A stretch of 25,182 bases of DNA, from the NCBI GenBank assembly GCA_003254885.1, contig QANT01001545.1:1-25182 (forward strand), in the 5' to 3' direction. The notes beneath the pieces were generated by a model that saw only the letters and a program-made list of their open reading frames with translations, was not told the DNA's origin and did no database searches. The DNA is from Purshia tridentata (taxonomy: Eukaryota; Streptophyta; Magnoliopsida; Rosales; Rosaceae). Position 1 is the first letter of the stretch. Every line of letters starts with the position of its first letter. Position numbers and translations under genes: made by a program. Positions 1-9,630 of this stretch are shown one piece after another.

Positions 1-919
1 TAACCAATACATAAACAAATCATATATTCATTTATTAATATGGAGATGAAATCAAGAGTTTCCTGGTCAATTGACATAGCCCAATAATACAGTACATGCT
101 TCGAAAGGCAGGTTGTCCAAAAACATGCGAGTGATCGATACTTATCAAAAGGTAACTTTAAAAAAATAATAATAATAACATTGAGATTGATTTGCATTTG
201 AAGAGAAGTCATTTGGCATCATCATCCTTGACATGATTTGTATGAACATGTCTTCTGATATTGAAAGACTGTAGCATTAATGCTGCACATTGGGGGTAGT
301 AAAGAAGAAGTTCAAAACATAATTTAGTGAACTATAAAAATGAAAATGAGGTTAGTTTAATTTGTTGCACTTACACAGATAGACGAGGAACAAATGATTC
401 TTCTCTTCATGTCTAATTGATGCAAATCACTTTCTGAGGAAAAAAAAAAAAAAGAATTACTAGGAATTTTTTTACTACCAATTGAAGATGGATTTAACGG
501 CCATAATTGGCAGACCAGTATATTACTATCCGTTAAGTTGAAATCAAAGTAAGAATTCATCACATAGTTGATGTAACCGAAATAGTTGATATTTTAGTTT
601 GCAAGAACAAAGAAGAGTAATTGATTACCCAATGACTCCCAGGCTACTTCTTTAAGCTTAAATAAACCTGCTTGCATGAAAAAAGGGAAGATAATTAGGG
701 AAAAAAATGAGTAATAATTTTCTGAATAGAAAGATGGGAAAATATTATGAGGCAAACCAAGTGTGTAATTCAGTCACATATATACTTTAATTAATATGTC
801 AAATGTTTTTGTTTAAAATTCTGATTGTTTTCAAGTATCTATTAAATTGCTTCCTAGTTCTCACATTGAATTAAGGGGGAACCTTTTAATCAAATCTAAA
901 ACAAGAAATAATTCTGCTT
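1..919. other. 3' flank of the CNL gene, no supported gene
   Basis: This is AT-rich DNA downstream of the resistance-gene stop codon, with short homopolymer runs (for example an A run near 439-453) and an AAT-type microsatellite near 166-178. The short open frames here (for example minus-strand 357-563) have low-complexity composition, including a phenylalanine run read from the A run, and show no recognisable domain. The stretch could hold the 3' UTR of the CNL transcript, but I see no decisive polyadenylation signal. Confidence 0.5.
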
Positions 920-3900
920 TTACCATCTATGTAGTGAGTGTTGTGGGCCACGACGCCTGGGTTCACATTGGTCTCCGATATGTATGCAAGGGATGTGGGC
1001 TATTTTGGGCCAGTCTCGTCCTTTCCGAGCTGCACATTTCTTTTGTAGCACCGGACAGCTCCAGATTTCAAGGTCCATAAGTGAAAGAGGCAGGCCCTCC
1101 TCTGGAATGGATGCTAGCTTTGGACAATAGGAGATACAAAGGTATTGAAGAGAGGTGAGGGATTGAAAGCCCTTGCTCGATAGATGCCGAAGATTTGGGA
1201 ATCCTTTAATCGACAGTTGAATGAGAGATTTGGGGAGCAGCATCTCCTTATTCTCGGGTGGAAACGACACCACATCTGGATCTTCACCTTCGATATACAA
1301 ATCTCTGAGAAAGGTGAGTCTGTGCAACCCCCACTCCAATAGCCGCTTACAACTCTTGACTCTCCAAATATCCAGACTTGTTAGGTTGGGGGGAAAGGAA
1401 GTGAAACCCTCTTCACGGTAAGCAATTCTCAAGCCCTGAAGAGCGGTGAGGTGGCATAGGCCCTCTGGTAAGGATTTAAGATTTTCACAACCTATGATCC
1501 AAAGATATTCAAGACAAGTATTGTCATGGGAGAACCTCTCGGTTATTGACTCCAGCTGTGCACATTCGCATATCTTCAGGTGTTTAAGTGCCCTGGGTAA
1601 TTGGCCTTTGAATGACAAGGACGTTAGAGATGGACAATGCCATATCTCCAAATGCTCAAGACAATGAGAAGAAGAAGAAGACGAAGAACCATCTACCTCT
1701 GATTCCTCCTCTACTAAATGCTCAAGACAATGAGAAGAAGAAGAAGACGAAGAACCATCTACCTCTGATTCCTCCTCTACTAATGATTTCAAATTTTCAC
1801 AACTTTCAATCTCTATTCTTCTTAGACTTGGAGGAATCTGGCGTTTTGCAAAATACATCAGAGACTTGCAGTCCTTAATCTTTATGACTTTCAGAGAAGG
1901 TGGCAGACCGACATCTGGAAAAGAAACTAGACTTGAGCATCCATCTATTTCAAGCTCTTGAAGAGTCATCAGGTGATGCAACCCTTCTAGTACCTTCAAA
2001 AGACTTTCACAGTCCTCCAATTTTAGATATTCGAGATTGGAAGCCATTTGCAATTGCAGCAACTCCTCTGCTTCTTTTCCTAGCTTTTCAACAAGGGAAG
2101 AGTTCCCTTTAATGTCCAAACGATGAAGTGAAATCAAGTACTGCAATAATCTATCCTCATTTTCCAAGGAAGAAGTAAACTCCTCACAACCAGTAATCTT
2201 CAAATCTTTAACCTTTGTCAATCCTTGCAGGAATTCATCATTGTGAAGTCTCACCTCTGAAATATTTGAAAGACAGACGGACTCTAGTAACTCAAAGTCA
2301 ACTGCTCCTCCTGTATGAACCACCCCTTTGCAACTGTGGATGTTTAACTCACGAAGTTTTCTATAGTTGGCAAGTGAAACCACCAACTCCTCACAGTTAA
2401 CAATCTTAAGCTTTGCTATTAAGGAAACAGGGTTCTCGGGTAGCCCACCCTCCAATTTGGGACACTTTTCTATGGAAAGCATTTTCAGACAAGGAAAAAT
2501 AGCAATTCCCTCATCTTGCGAGCAAGGAAACCACTTCTTCCAATGTTGCATATCCTTGAACTCAAGAGTCTCTAGTTGTGCAAAAGAGGAGCTTCCCTTT
2601 CCATAAAATTCAGGACCAACACTTTCCACTGCAGCCATTCCTTCTATGTGGAGTTCTTTGAGAGAATGCAACTGGCCAACTGGTGGTAATAATTGACAGC
2701 TATTACAATTCTTTAACTTGACACGCACCATTTTAGAGAATAAAGGATCTCCAATCCATGTAGAAAACTTCAAACCAGCATAACCTATGATGGTGAGCTT
2801 TTTGAGATTTCTATCATGAGGTCTTAACAAGTCAAGCACAGCTGATTGGATTGCTATTGTGTCACTCGAAGAAGACCATTCTAATAGCAACTCATCAAGT
2901 TTCTCCTTGCTAATTAAGTTGGCCTCCCTAGCATCATCGACATCACTCACATTTTCCAATCTTGAGAGGCACAATGTCCCCTGAAGATTCAATAAGGGCC
3001 CTATCTCTCTTAGCCCTGTTTCACTAGATTTACCCACCACAAAATGAGTCAACGATTGCAGATTCAGCAATCGACCTAGTTGCCCAGGCATTCCTTCCAG
3101 TTCTGGTACATCTGAATTGTTGAGATGACGCAGATTAATTAGATTCTTCATGTTTGATGGTAGTGTCTTCAGCAAATAACAACCTTCTAACATCAATGTC
3201 TGTAAATTGTAAAGATCACTTATTGATTCAGGCAAGCTTGTCAATTCTGTGTGAGAAAGATCAAGATATCGTAGATACTTCAATTCCCCAATTGAACTTG
3301 GCAGCTCAGTTATTTGATAGCCATTCAAAGAAAGCACCCATAAGTACTGCAACTTTGGCAATAGATCAAAAGTAATGTTACGAGCCAGATTATTCAAACG
3401 GGACTGTGGAAGTGGCAGAAAGGTTCGCAGCTGTTTAACTTCAGAAAAAGCCTGAAATATTTTAACCCCATCAAACAAGGTAGCAGTGTAAGACGAATGG
3501 CGAGCCTTTGGAGAACATCTAACTTCCACACCATCATTCCTCTTGTCCAATCGAAAACATATTTCTCCTGCAGCCCAACGTGCCAAATCACCGACAAGGT
3601 CATGCATCACATATCTTGAATTGGTTTTGCTTGATTTTTGAAATAATGACCTTGATATTAGCTCTTGAAAATAATCACCACCTAACTCTTCCATTTGTTT
3701 ATTGTCTTCTGGTAGTTGTTGAATCAAACCCTCAGCCATCCATAAAAGGATCAATTGTTTCTCCTCAAATTCATAGTCATTTGGAAGTAATGAGCAATAA
3801 GCAAAACACTGTTTCAAATTTGAAGAGAGATAGTGATAACTCAATTTTAATACTGGAAGAATTCCTCTCTTGTCTGATTGGCTCCACACTTTGTTGTTCA

Positions 3901-5029
3901 ATATTCCTTCCCATTCGTCTATTTTTTTACAACGCAGAAGACCACCAAGAGTCTTTGCAGCCAAAGGCAATCCTTTGCATTTTGCAATAATTTTCTCCTT
4001 AAGTGACTCAAAATTTTGTGGTATGTCATTGTTAATGTTCAAGAGCGCATGTCTCTCAAAGACTTGCCAACAATGATCACTTGATATGCACTCCAAGTTA
4101 TGAACTTTGGTAGCTCCCACCATCTTTGCAACATCTTCATGTCTTGTTGTCAGAATAATCTTGCTTCCTGGTGCTCCAACAAGAAAGGAGGACTGCAATG
4201 TTGTCCATGAAACATAGTCACATGTTTCCCAAACATCATCTAAAACAATCAAGAATTTTTTACCTGCTAATTCCTTGCTAATACTTTCTAGAACATTATT
4301 TAGTTCCTTCAACTCACAGTGTCTGGAAGTGAGTGATTCAAGGATTGCCTGCGCTACTCTTACAAGGCTGAAGTCATCAGAAACACATACCCATACTTTT
4401 GGGAAAAACTCTTCTGCTGCACTATCTTTGAATACTTGACCTGCGAGTGTTGTCTTTCCAACTCCAGCCATTCCAAAAATGGCAACTACATCAAAATTGA
4501 TGGTACAAGGATCTTGTTTTGACAGAAATTCACCAATCTGCCTTTTGTCGTTATCCCTTCCAATCACAGGTCCATCTGGCTGAGAGATACTGGGTGACAT
4601 TTGGCATGCCTTAGTAGAAATCCCATTTTCCTTCAAATGAAACTTCTTTTTCCGTTCAGATATATCTTGTAATCGATCGGTAATCTTCTTTATTTCTGAG
4701 TTCAAATTAAAGTTGAATATGCCTTTAGACAATGGGTTCCATGCCTTAGTACTCGGTATCTTGCGCTTCAACATTTCAGTAGCATATTTGTCCAAAATGT
4801 TTTGCACATCATAAGCCAAGTCTCTGAGATCATCTAGCCACAATTTCACTAAGTTATCCTCTAGTTGTCTCTCCTCTGCGTCTTTTAGTACCGCTTGAAT
4901 TAATGACAACTCAGCATGCCATTTCTTCAGATCCACGTCCATTATGCGTCCAAAGTACCCAAGGACCTCCCAGTGCGCCAACTTGTCGAGTAGCACCTGA
5001 AGGACTGCCCCAACAATAGCCTCTTCCAT
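920..5029 (-). CDS. CC-NB-ARC-LRR (CNL) disease resistance protein, RPP13-like 1 type
   Basis: This encodes an intracellular NLR immune receptor of 1369 residues, expected to sense a pathogen effector and switch from ADP- to ATP-bound form to trigger defence. Residues 1-150 form an Rx-type coiled coil with an EDVID-like stretch near 68-80. The NB-ARC follows: P-loop GMAGVGKTT with Lys192, kinase-2 IVLDDVW at 261-267 (the final Trp is a CNL mark), RNBS-B GSKIILTTR at 288-296, GLPLA at 353-357, RNBS-D CFAYCSLLP at 408-416, and MHD at 475-477. Leucine-rich repeats run from about 555 to 1340, ending in the common WPKIAHIP tail followed by about 20 extra residues. Length and intronless coding exon fit the At3g14460/At3g14470-like group. 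The start has A at -3 and G at +4. A Ser-rich 22-residue unit is duplicated at 1083-1126. No frameshift or internal stop is seen, so it looks functional. The cognate effector cannot be inferred. Confidence 0.95.
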   Translation of the reverse strand: MEEAIVGAVLQVLLDKLAHWEVLGYFGRIMDVDLKKWHAELSLIQAVLKDAEERQLEDNLVKLWLDDLRDLAYDVQNILDKYATEMLKRKIPSTKAWNPLSKGIFNFNLNSEIKKITDRLQDISERKKKFHLKENGISTKACQMSPSISQPDGPVIGRDNDKRQIGEFLSKQDPCTINFDVVAIFGMAGVGKTTLAGQVFKDSAAEEFFPKVWVCVSDDFSLVRVAQAILESLTSRHCELKELNNVLESISKELAGKKFLIVLDDVWETCDYVSWTTLQSSFLVGAPGSKIILTTRHEDVAKMVGATKVHNLECISSDHCWQVFERHALLNINNDIPQNFESLKEKIIAKCKGLPLAAKTLGGLLRCKKIDEWEGILNNKVWSQSDKRGILPVLKLSYHYLSSNLKQCFAYCSLLPNDYEFEEKQLILLWMAEGLIQQLPEDNKQMEELGGDYFQELISRSLFQKSSKTNSRYVMHDLVGDLARWAAGEICFRLDKRNDGVEVRCSPKARHSSYTATLFDGVKIFQAFSEVKQLRTFLPLPQSRLNNLARNITFDLLPKLQYLWVLSLNGYQITELPSSIGELKYLRYLDLSHTELTSLPESISDLYNLQTLMLEGCYLLKTLPSNMKNLINLRHLNNSDVPELEGMPGQLGRLLNLQSLTHFVVGKSSETGLREIGPLLNLQGTLCLSRLENVSDVDDAREANLISKEKLDELLLEWSSSSDTIAIQSAVLDLLRPHDRNLKKLTIIGYAGLKFSTWIGDPLFSKMVRVKLKNCNSCQLLPPVGQLHSLKELHIEGMAAVESVGPEFYGKGSSSFAQLETLEFKDMQHWKKWFPCSQDEGIAIFPCLKMLSIEKCPKLEGGLPENPVSLIAKLKIVNCEELVVSLANYRKLRELNIHSCKGVVHTGGAVDFELLESVCLSNISEVRLHNDEFLQGLTKVKDLKITGCEEFTSSLENEDRLLQYLISLHRLDIKGNSSLVEKLGKEAEELLQLQMASNLEYLKLEDCESLLKVLEGLHHLMTLQELEIDGCSSLVSFPDVGLPPSLKVIKIKDCKSLMYFAKRQIPPSLRRIEIESCENLKSLVEEESEVDGSSSSSSSHCLEHLVEEESEVDGSSSSSSSHCLEHLEIWHCPSLTSLSFKGQLPRALKHLKICECAQLESITERFSHDNTCLEYLWIIGCENLKSLPEGLCHLTALQGLRIAYREEGFTSFPPNLTSLDIWRVKSCKRLLEWGLHRLTFLRDLYIEGEDPDVVSFPPENKEMLLPKSLIQLSIKGFPNLRHLSSKGFQSLTSLQYLCISYCPKLASIPEEGLPLSLMDLEIWSCPVLQKKCAARKGRDWPKIAHIPCIHIGDQCEPRRRGPQHSLHRW
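1652..1783 (-). repeat. 2 x 66-bp in-frame tandem duplication in the CNL LRR
   Basis: Two adjacent 66-bp units (1652-1717 and 1718-1783) appear identical or nearly so. Each encodes 22 residues ending in HCLEH, with a run of seven serines after an acidic EEESEVDG stretch. The unit length is a multiple of three, so the frame is kept. It inserts a second acidic/serine linker between two LRR units at residues 1083-1126. Near-identity suggests a recent slippage or unequal-crossover event, or a short assembly duplication. Confidence 0.93.
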
Positions 5030-5124
5030 AGTTTCTATAGCAGCAAGTTAGCTCAGGAAGCAATCAAGATTGTAAAGAAGCACAAAGTGAGGGCGTCAGA
5101 AGGATTGATGAACAGTAGTCAGAA

Positions 5125-5219
5125 CTGCACAAAGTGAAGGTAGCAGTTAGGTGGGAGATCTCGGCCCATTAATTTAAATAAAATAATGAGATGGATTTCC
5201 TGTTGCAAGAAGCACTTAC
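5125..5219 (-). other. Possible 95-nt leader intron upstream of the CNL start
   Basis: Read on the minus strand, a consensus donor GTAAGT lies at 5219-5214. A CTAAC branch-point-like site lies at 5150-5146, and a TTTGTGCAG acceptor ends at 5125, a little over 20 nt after the branch site. The interior is T/A-rich, as plant introns are. If spliced, it would be a 5' UTR intron ending about 95 nt before the CNL ATG. This is inferred from motifs only; the same T/A-rich stretch (5172-5186) could instead be a TATA-like promoter element. Confidence 0.35.
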
Positions 5220-6851
5220 ATGGAAGTTTTGAAGACAGATGTTCGATCAATTTGAAGAAATGCCAACAACTCGTAATTGAGCACCTGCGTACCATGTTGT
5301 TCCATGATAGAAAGGATATGTTAGGTGTCTCAATTTTTTGTCTAGCACATAATCAAAGATAATTTTATTTTCATACTTTTGAGAGAGATTTTGGTTAACT
5401 TTTCTATGTTTTTGATCCATTCACTTGCTATTTAATCATAACATAAAAATTAATAACATTAGGAAGTGTGATGTTATTTAATTAAGCAACTAGTATTCTT
5501 TAAACAGATTGAGGAACTGGATGTGCTTTCTATATGCAAGAGTGGGCAGAGAAAGTAAATTAAAAAAAAAAAAAAAACAGAGGATCCAATAAAACAGAGG
5601 ACCCATTTCATTTCCTTTTTCCTTTCTTTTTGATCAAGTCTTTGGCCAAATCCAAAGGATACTTCTCATTAAAATCGAAAAGCAATCCTTATTAAAAAAA
5701 TCTAGACATCTATTTCAGAACTAATTGACAATAAAAAGAGTAGTCCAAACTTAAATTCATATAAACCACTAGCAAGATCTTTACATTTTCAATGTGAGAT
5801 GTAAGAGTGACTGCAGTTTCCCTTAAGTGCCTGTTCTTCCTTTTAGAAACCCCAATAAAGACGCAATAAACTTTCATACTGCCAACACTAAATTACCATA
5901 CATATCCTATCCTATACAATATCGTTTCTTTTTCTAGGAGTTACAGTCAACTATGTGCTACATATTTAAAGACAATACAGGCTAATGAAATTAAACGAGG
6001 CCTTTTGAAAAAGGACGAAGATTATATTAGTTAGGGTGAGCTATGGGCTAGACCAACTAATTAAGGGAAATTTTGAAAAAGTGAAAAAACTTGGGGGCTA
6101 TATAGCCCATAAAGTCTCTAGGATAGATTCTTGCCTGAATATGGTATTAGTGAGAAGTTTCAATGCATCAGTCCTACAATATATGTGGTATGATCACTTA
6201 GTGCTAGAACGTTATGTGTTATATTTATCTTAAAAAATAGTAAATTTTAATTGACATACGGACACATGCTAATATATCAATAGGCTGCAGCATATACGTG
6301 ACACGATTGCCCTACTGTAAAATCTTTTAATATAAGTTAATTGTGATGCTACACACATGCATGTAGATTGCAAAAGTCCAGATGAGTGGTTTGAGCAAAT
6401 TCTATGTCTTATATCTTTATGAACACTAATGTGATCGTCATGGCAGTCACACCAGTAAGTAGTCACAATTTTGTTTATTAAAAAAATGAAAACCAAATAA
6501 TATTAAGTAAGCGTTCAGCACCCGGCCCTAGCGACGAGATTGTTGCATCCAAACCAAAATTGAAAAAGTCAGATATAATCTTGAGTTTGATGCCCAACCA
6601 GTGATAGCTTGGCTTAAGGGGGTCAGGTTGATCTAACACCTGATGGGCACCTTATGAATGAATCACGTAAATAATTGTATTATAATATTTGATTGATTTG
6701 GTTTTTCTTTGATTAACTGCCTAGCTTCTTTATTGCTTCGCACTTGTCAGGTATTAGGGATTAATTAATTTCTAACATTCATGCATGCATGTGAATTAAT
6801 TTGGATATGAATCCTTATTGTTAAACTAATATAATAATAATCAATTATAAC
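5220..6851. other. AT-rich intergenic DNA upstream of the CNL gene
   Basis: This probably includes the CNL promoter and older non-coding DNA. It holds an A run near 5562-5576, a W-box core (TTGAC on the minus strand) near 5947-5951, and no reading frame with recognisable protein features. The short open frames at 6036-6233 and 6269-6496 look like chance frames. I see no RNA gene. Confidence 0.5.
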
Positions 6852-8600
6852 TGTGAGACCCCATAATTTTAAGTATTTTACTTTTTGTTTAAATTAGAAT
6901 TTTTTTTAAGAACTAATGACTAAAGCTTAAAGTTATTAGCGTATAACTTAATATATTGAGAGTAACAACATTTGGTTCATTGAATTTAGAATTAGGATAA
7001 TGAAGTTATGAATTTTCCAAGTTGGTAAATTATTTTAGGCTATTATTTGATTTTTTGAAATTTATTTTGGTTAAATTAGATTTTTCATAAAAATTCTGGA
7101 ATTCAAATTGTTGTTTTGGTTAAATTAGTCACATGAGTTTGTAGGACTTTTCGTGGAATTATTTGAAAACCTAAGTTATTTTTGGTGAATTTTTAAAATT
7201 GAAAAAAATAGAAAAATATGAAAGTGATGTGGACGCTAATGTGGCATACAATGCCACGTGTCAAATGTTGATGCGTCAGCATGCACTGACAAGGAGGGTT
7301 GCACGGAAGTGGCATGGACTGCACCACACTTAATCCTCCACTTTTGTTTTAATCTTAGTCCTTGAGCATTATTAAAAGCATTTTAATCTTGACCATCCAT
7401 TTTTGTGCATGAAATCAATCCCACATTGAAAACTTACACTTCTTTCTCACTTCCAAAAGTTTATAAATAGAAGAGCTTCCTCCTCATTTTCACTTGCACC
7501 TCTTAATGTGAGTTGAGAACTCCTTACTTAATATTTCTTTCTCTAAAATTCTTTTTTCAAATTGTTTCTCATTATTAAAAAAAAGGTAACGTAGATAAAA
7601 TACAAGCTTATTTTATAGCAATAGTAATTAATCGTTTTCTTAAAGGAATCCTTCTTTTTGCGAAGGGAATCCAAAGGAACAAGCTCCAATCTTTTTTTAA
7701 GTTTCATAGTTCTAAAATTTTATTTCTTTTTTATTGGGCTATCAATTACCCATAAAGGTGGTTATTAATTTCTTTAGTCAAAGATAGCTTTTTCCAAAGC
7801 GAAGCTCTGCCATATTCTCATCACACCAGAGTAAATCTTTGGATAAGACTCTAAAGTTTGGTTTAGTTATTTAAATTTAATTTAGTTACTTATTAGGCTT
7901 TAATTTTAGTGTTATAGCAATTCTTTTGTGGAAATTAAGCAAAGGAAGTCTTCAACTGTGTAAGTAAATCTTCACCTTCTCTTTAAAGTTTTTATGCATG
8001 ATTAATTTGTTAAATTGGATTATTAAATTAATTAGTCATATTTAAAGCAAGATTTAAATAGCATAATCTAATTTATTAAGTTGGAATAAATAAAATCAAT
8101 TAATTATGTAATTATAGAATTGCTAAAACTTAAAGAAGTAAGAAGCATGCAAACTAAATTGGAATTATTTGCTTTTCTTGCTTGACTAGTTGGACTTATT
8201 TATTTGTTAATCAATCAATCTAATAATGATTTGAGGCCACCCTATTAAAGTAATCGAACGACATGATGTTGAGGTTAGTAGCGGTTGCTGTTGCTCTGCC
8301 GGCTTAAGGAACACTTGGATTGATTCTCAGTCACCCCCGTACTGACCTAGTCATGATTTTTAAACTTTAAGTAGTTAACTTCTGGACTTAAAATAAAATT
8401 GGGATAAGTAGAAACCCTAAGTCCCGAAAATACAGAGTCTTGGTCTTAGTAGACTAGTTTTTGAAATTTTCTGGAAATAAATGACCAAAAGGTAAGGTCA
8501 TGCCAAAACTCTACCAACGTTCCGTCGAACTTACCTTTTACTAAAGTTGGTATTCTGTCAAACTTACCTTTTACCGAAGTTCTGTTGGAATATATATTAC
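6852..8600 (+). mobile_element. Candidate degenerate LTR (solo or remnant), boundaries uncertain
   Basis: The stretch opens with TGTGAGACCCCATAAT, which resembles the start of plant Gypsy LTRs. It has a good core promoter (TATAAATAG at 7462-7470) about 610 bp in, followed by a pyrimidine-rich leader typical of an LTR R region. There is no coding frame. Upstream of the TATA box lies a G-box (CACGTG near 7256) next to an inverted GTGGCAT/ATGCCAC pair. I could not find a matching TG...CA end or a target duplication of ATAAC (6847-6851), so the right end near 8600 is a guess and this could be another kind of non-coding DNA. Confidence 0.35.
7462..7470 (+). promoter_or_regulatory. TATA box of the candidate LTR
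   Basis: TATAAATAG is a close match to the plant TATA consensus. It is followed 20-40 bp downstream by a C/T-rich stretch that would suit a transcription start. No protein frame lies downstream, which fits an LTR promoter rather than a gene promoter. Confidence 0.5.
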
Positions 8601-8658
8601 ATCTATACTATTACATTAATTTATATTATATTATATTAAAACTAAAAAAACTCAATCG

Positions 8659-8704
8659 AATCACATCTTAACTGTGACTGTCTCACAATTTAGTTGTGAT
8701 TGTC
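8659..8704. repeat. 46-bp hairpin-forming repeat, copy 1
   Basis: This matches 8826-8871 at 42 of 46 positions by eye. Inside it, an arm near 8661-8677 pairs with TCACAATTTAGTTGTGA, so each copy can fold into a stem-loop. The stretch is AT-rich and non-coding. It could be a remnant of a small inverted-repeat element. Confidence 0.7.
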
Positions 8705-8825
8705 TTAGTAAGTTGAAATAGATAACTCCCACCACTATACTAAGTATTACTTTGAGTTAAAGTATTAGTTTGACCTCTATTTATACTATATTGTAATATA
8801 TTTCTCTTAAAAAAAATTTTAATTC

Positions 8826-8871
8826 AATCACAACCTAACTGTGACTGTATCACAATTTAGTTGTGACTGTC
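8826..8871. repeat. 46-bp hairpin-forming repeat, copy 2
   Basis: This is the second copy of the repeat at 8659-8704, 167 bp downstream in the same orientation. Its two 17-bp arms (starting at 8829 and 8850) are complementary at about 14 of 17 positions. Further TCACAATTA-like pieces near 8876-8925 look like decayed copies. Confidence 0.7.
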
Positions 8872-9249
8872 ATTCAGTCATAACTAAATTTGATATTGAG
8901 TGTCATACAGTCACAATTAAAACTGAAGTTGAGACTATATTAATTAATTTCCAAAACAATATAAAAGTATTAAGGACAATTTTGTCAAACTTTATAAATT
9001 TTATCTAAGACTCATTATATGTGAGCCAAAAGACAAAAATGTCAAATGGAAAAGCCCAAAACAAAGGACCCAACATATTTGTGACCGAATCTAAAAAACT
9101 ACATTTAAGTATGGTAGTTCAATTGAAATATTATATAGTGTTCATGCTATTCTAAACAATTATTAAAATTTAGTATTTAATCCTAATTTTCTATTTTTTT
9201 AACGGGATGGATCTTTTGTTTGATAAAGAGTAATAATATAGGGGGTAAT
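8872..9249. other. AT-rich non-coding DNA
   Basis: No supported gene lies here. The stretch ends exactly where the TGTAACGACCCG LTR begins at 9250. The bases just left of that LTR (GTAAT, 9245-9249) are not repeated after either candidate right end (12337 or 13729). Confidence 0.5.
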
Positions 9250-9295
9250 TGTAACGACCCGTACCTTCTTAAGTGAATGTTAATAGGGCCCAACG

Positions 9296-9472
9296 TTGAC
9301 TTTTGGTTCCAGCAAGACTTTAGATTTGACTTTGGGTCCGTTAGGAAGGTCTTGAGCTCACGAGTTCATTGACACGCGGCATGGGTGATTTAGAGTTACG
9401 GTTAAAAAGTTATGAACGGGATAAAAGAGCTCAAAGTTGACTTTTTAAATTGCTTGGAGTTTGGAGTTGACT
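9296..9472 (+). promoter_or_regulatory. W-box cluster in the LTR (four TTGACT cores)
   Basis: TTGACT occurs at 9296, 9326, 9437 and 9467 within 177 bp of LTR upstream sequence. W-boxes (TTGACC/T) are the binding sites of WRKY factors, which act in plant defence. All four cores persist in the inverted copy (13508-13683). A function here is inferred. Confidence 0.5.
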
Positions 9473-9607
9473 TGGACATGGTTGCGTAGAGCTTGACGCC
9501 ACGAATTCGTAGACACGTAGTATGTGTCGTTTGGAGCTACGGTTTGTGAAATACGGAGGTTCAAAGTGAGGGGCAAACTTGTAATTTTGAGAAAATGGTA
9601 TTAAATA

Positions 9608-9630
9608 TTCCAGAAAATTCTGGAATATTC
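9608..9630 (+). promoter_or_regulatory. Heat-shock-element-like palindrome (five units)
   Basis: Five alternating TTC and GAA triplets are each separated by exactly two bases: TTC 9608, GAA 9613, TTC 9618, GAA 9623, TTC 9628. This is a perfect match to the heat-shock factor site rule. It lies just after a TTAAATA stretch (9601-9607) that could serve as a weak TATA box. Binding is inferred from the motif; location relative to the true transcription start is unknown. Confidence 0.5.

Noticed and set aside
357..563. 68-residue minus-strand open frame near the left edge
   Set aside because: Contains a homopolymer-encoded Phe/Ser run and no recognisable domain; probably a chance frame in the gene flank.
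1612..1878. Plus-strand frame with a duplicated Lys-rich peptide
   Set aside because: Antisense shadow of the tandem duplication in the CNL coding region.
6036..6496. Short open frames of 65-75 codons in the intergenic region
   Set aside because: No domain, signal peptide or conserved start context; expected by chance in AT-rich DNA.
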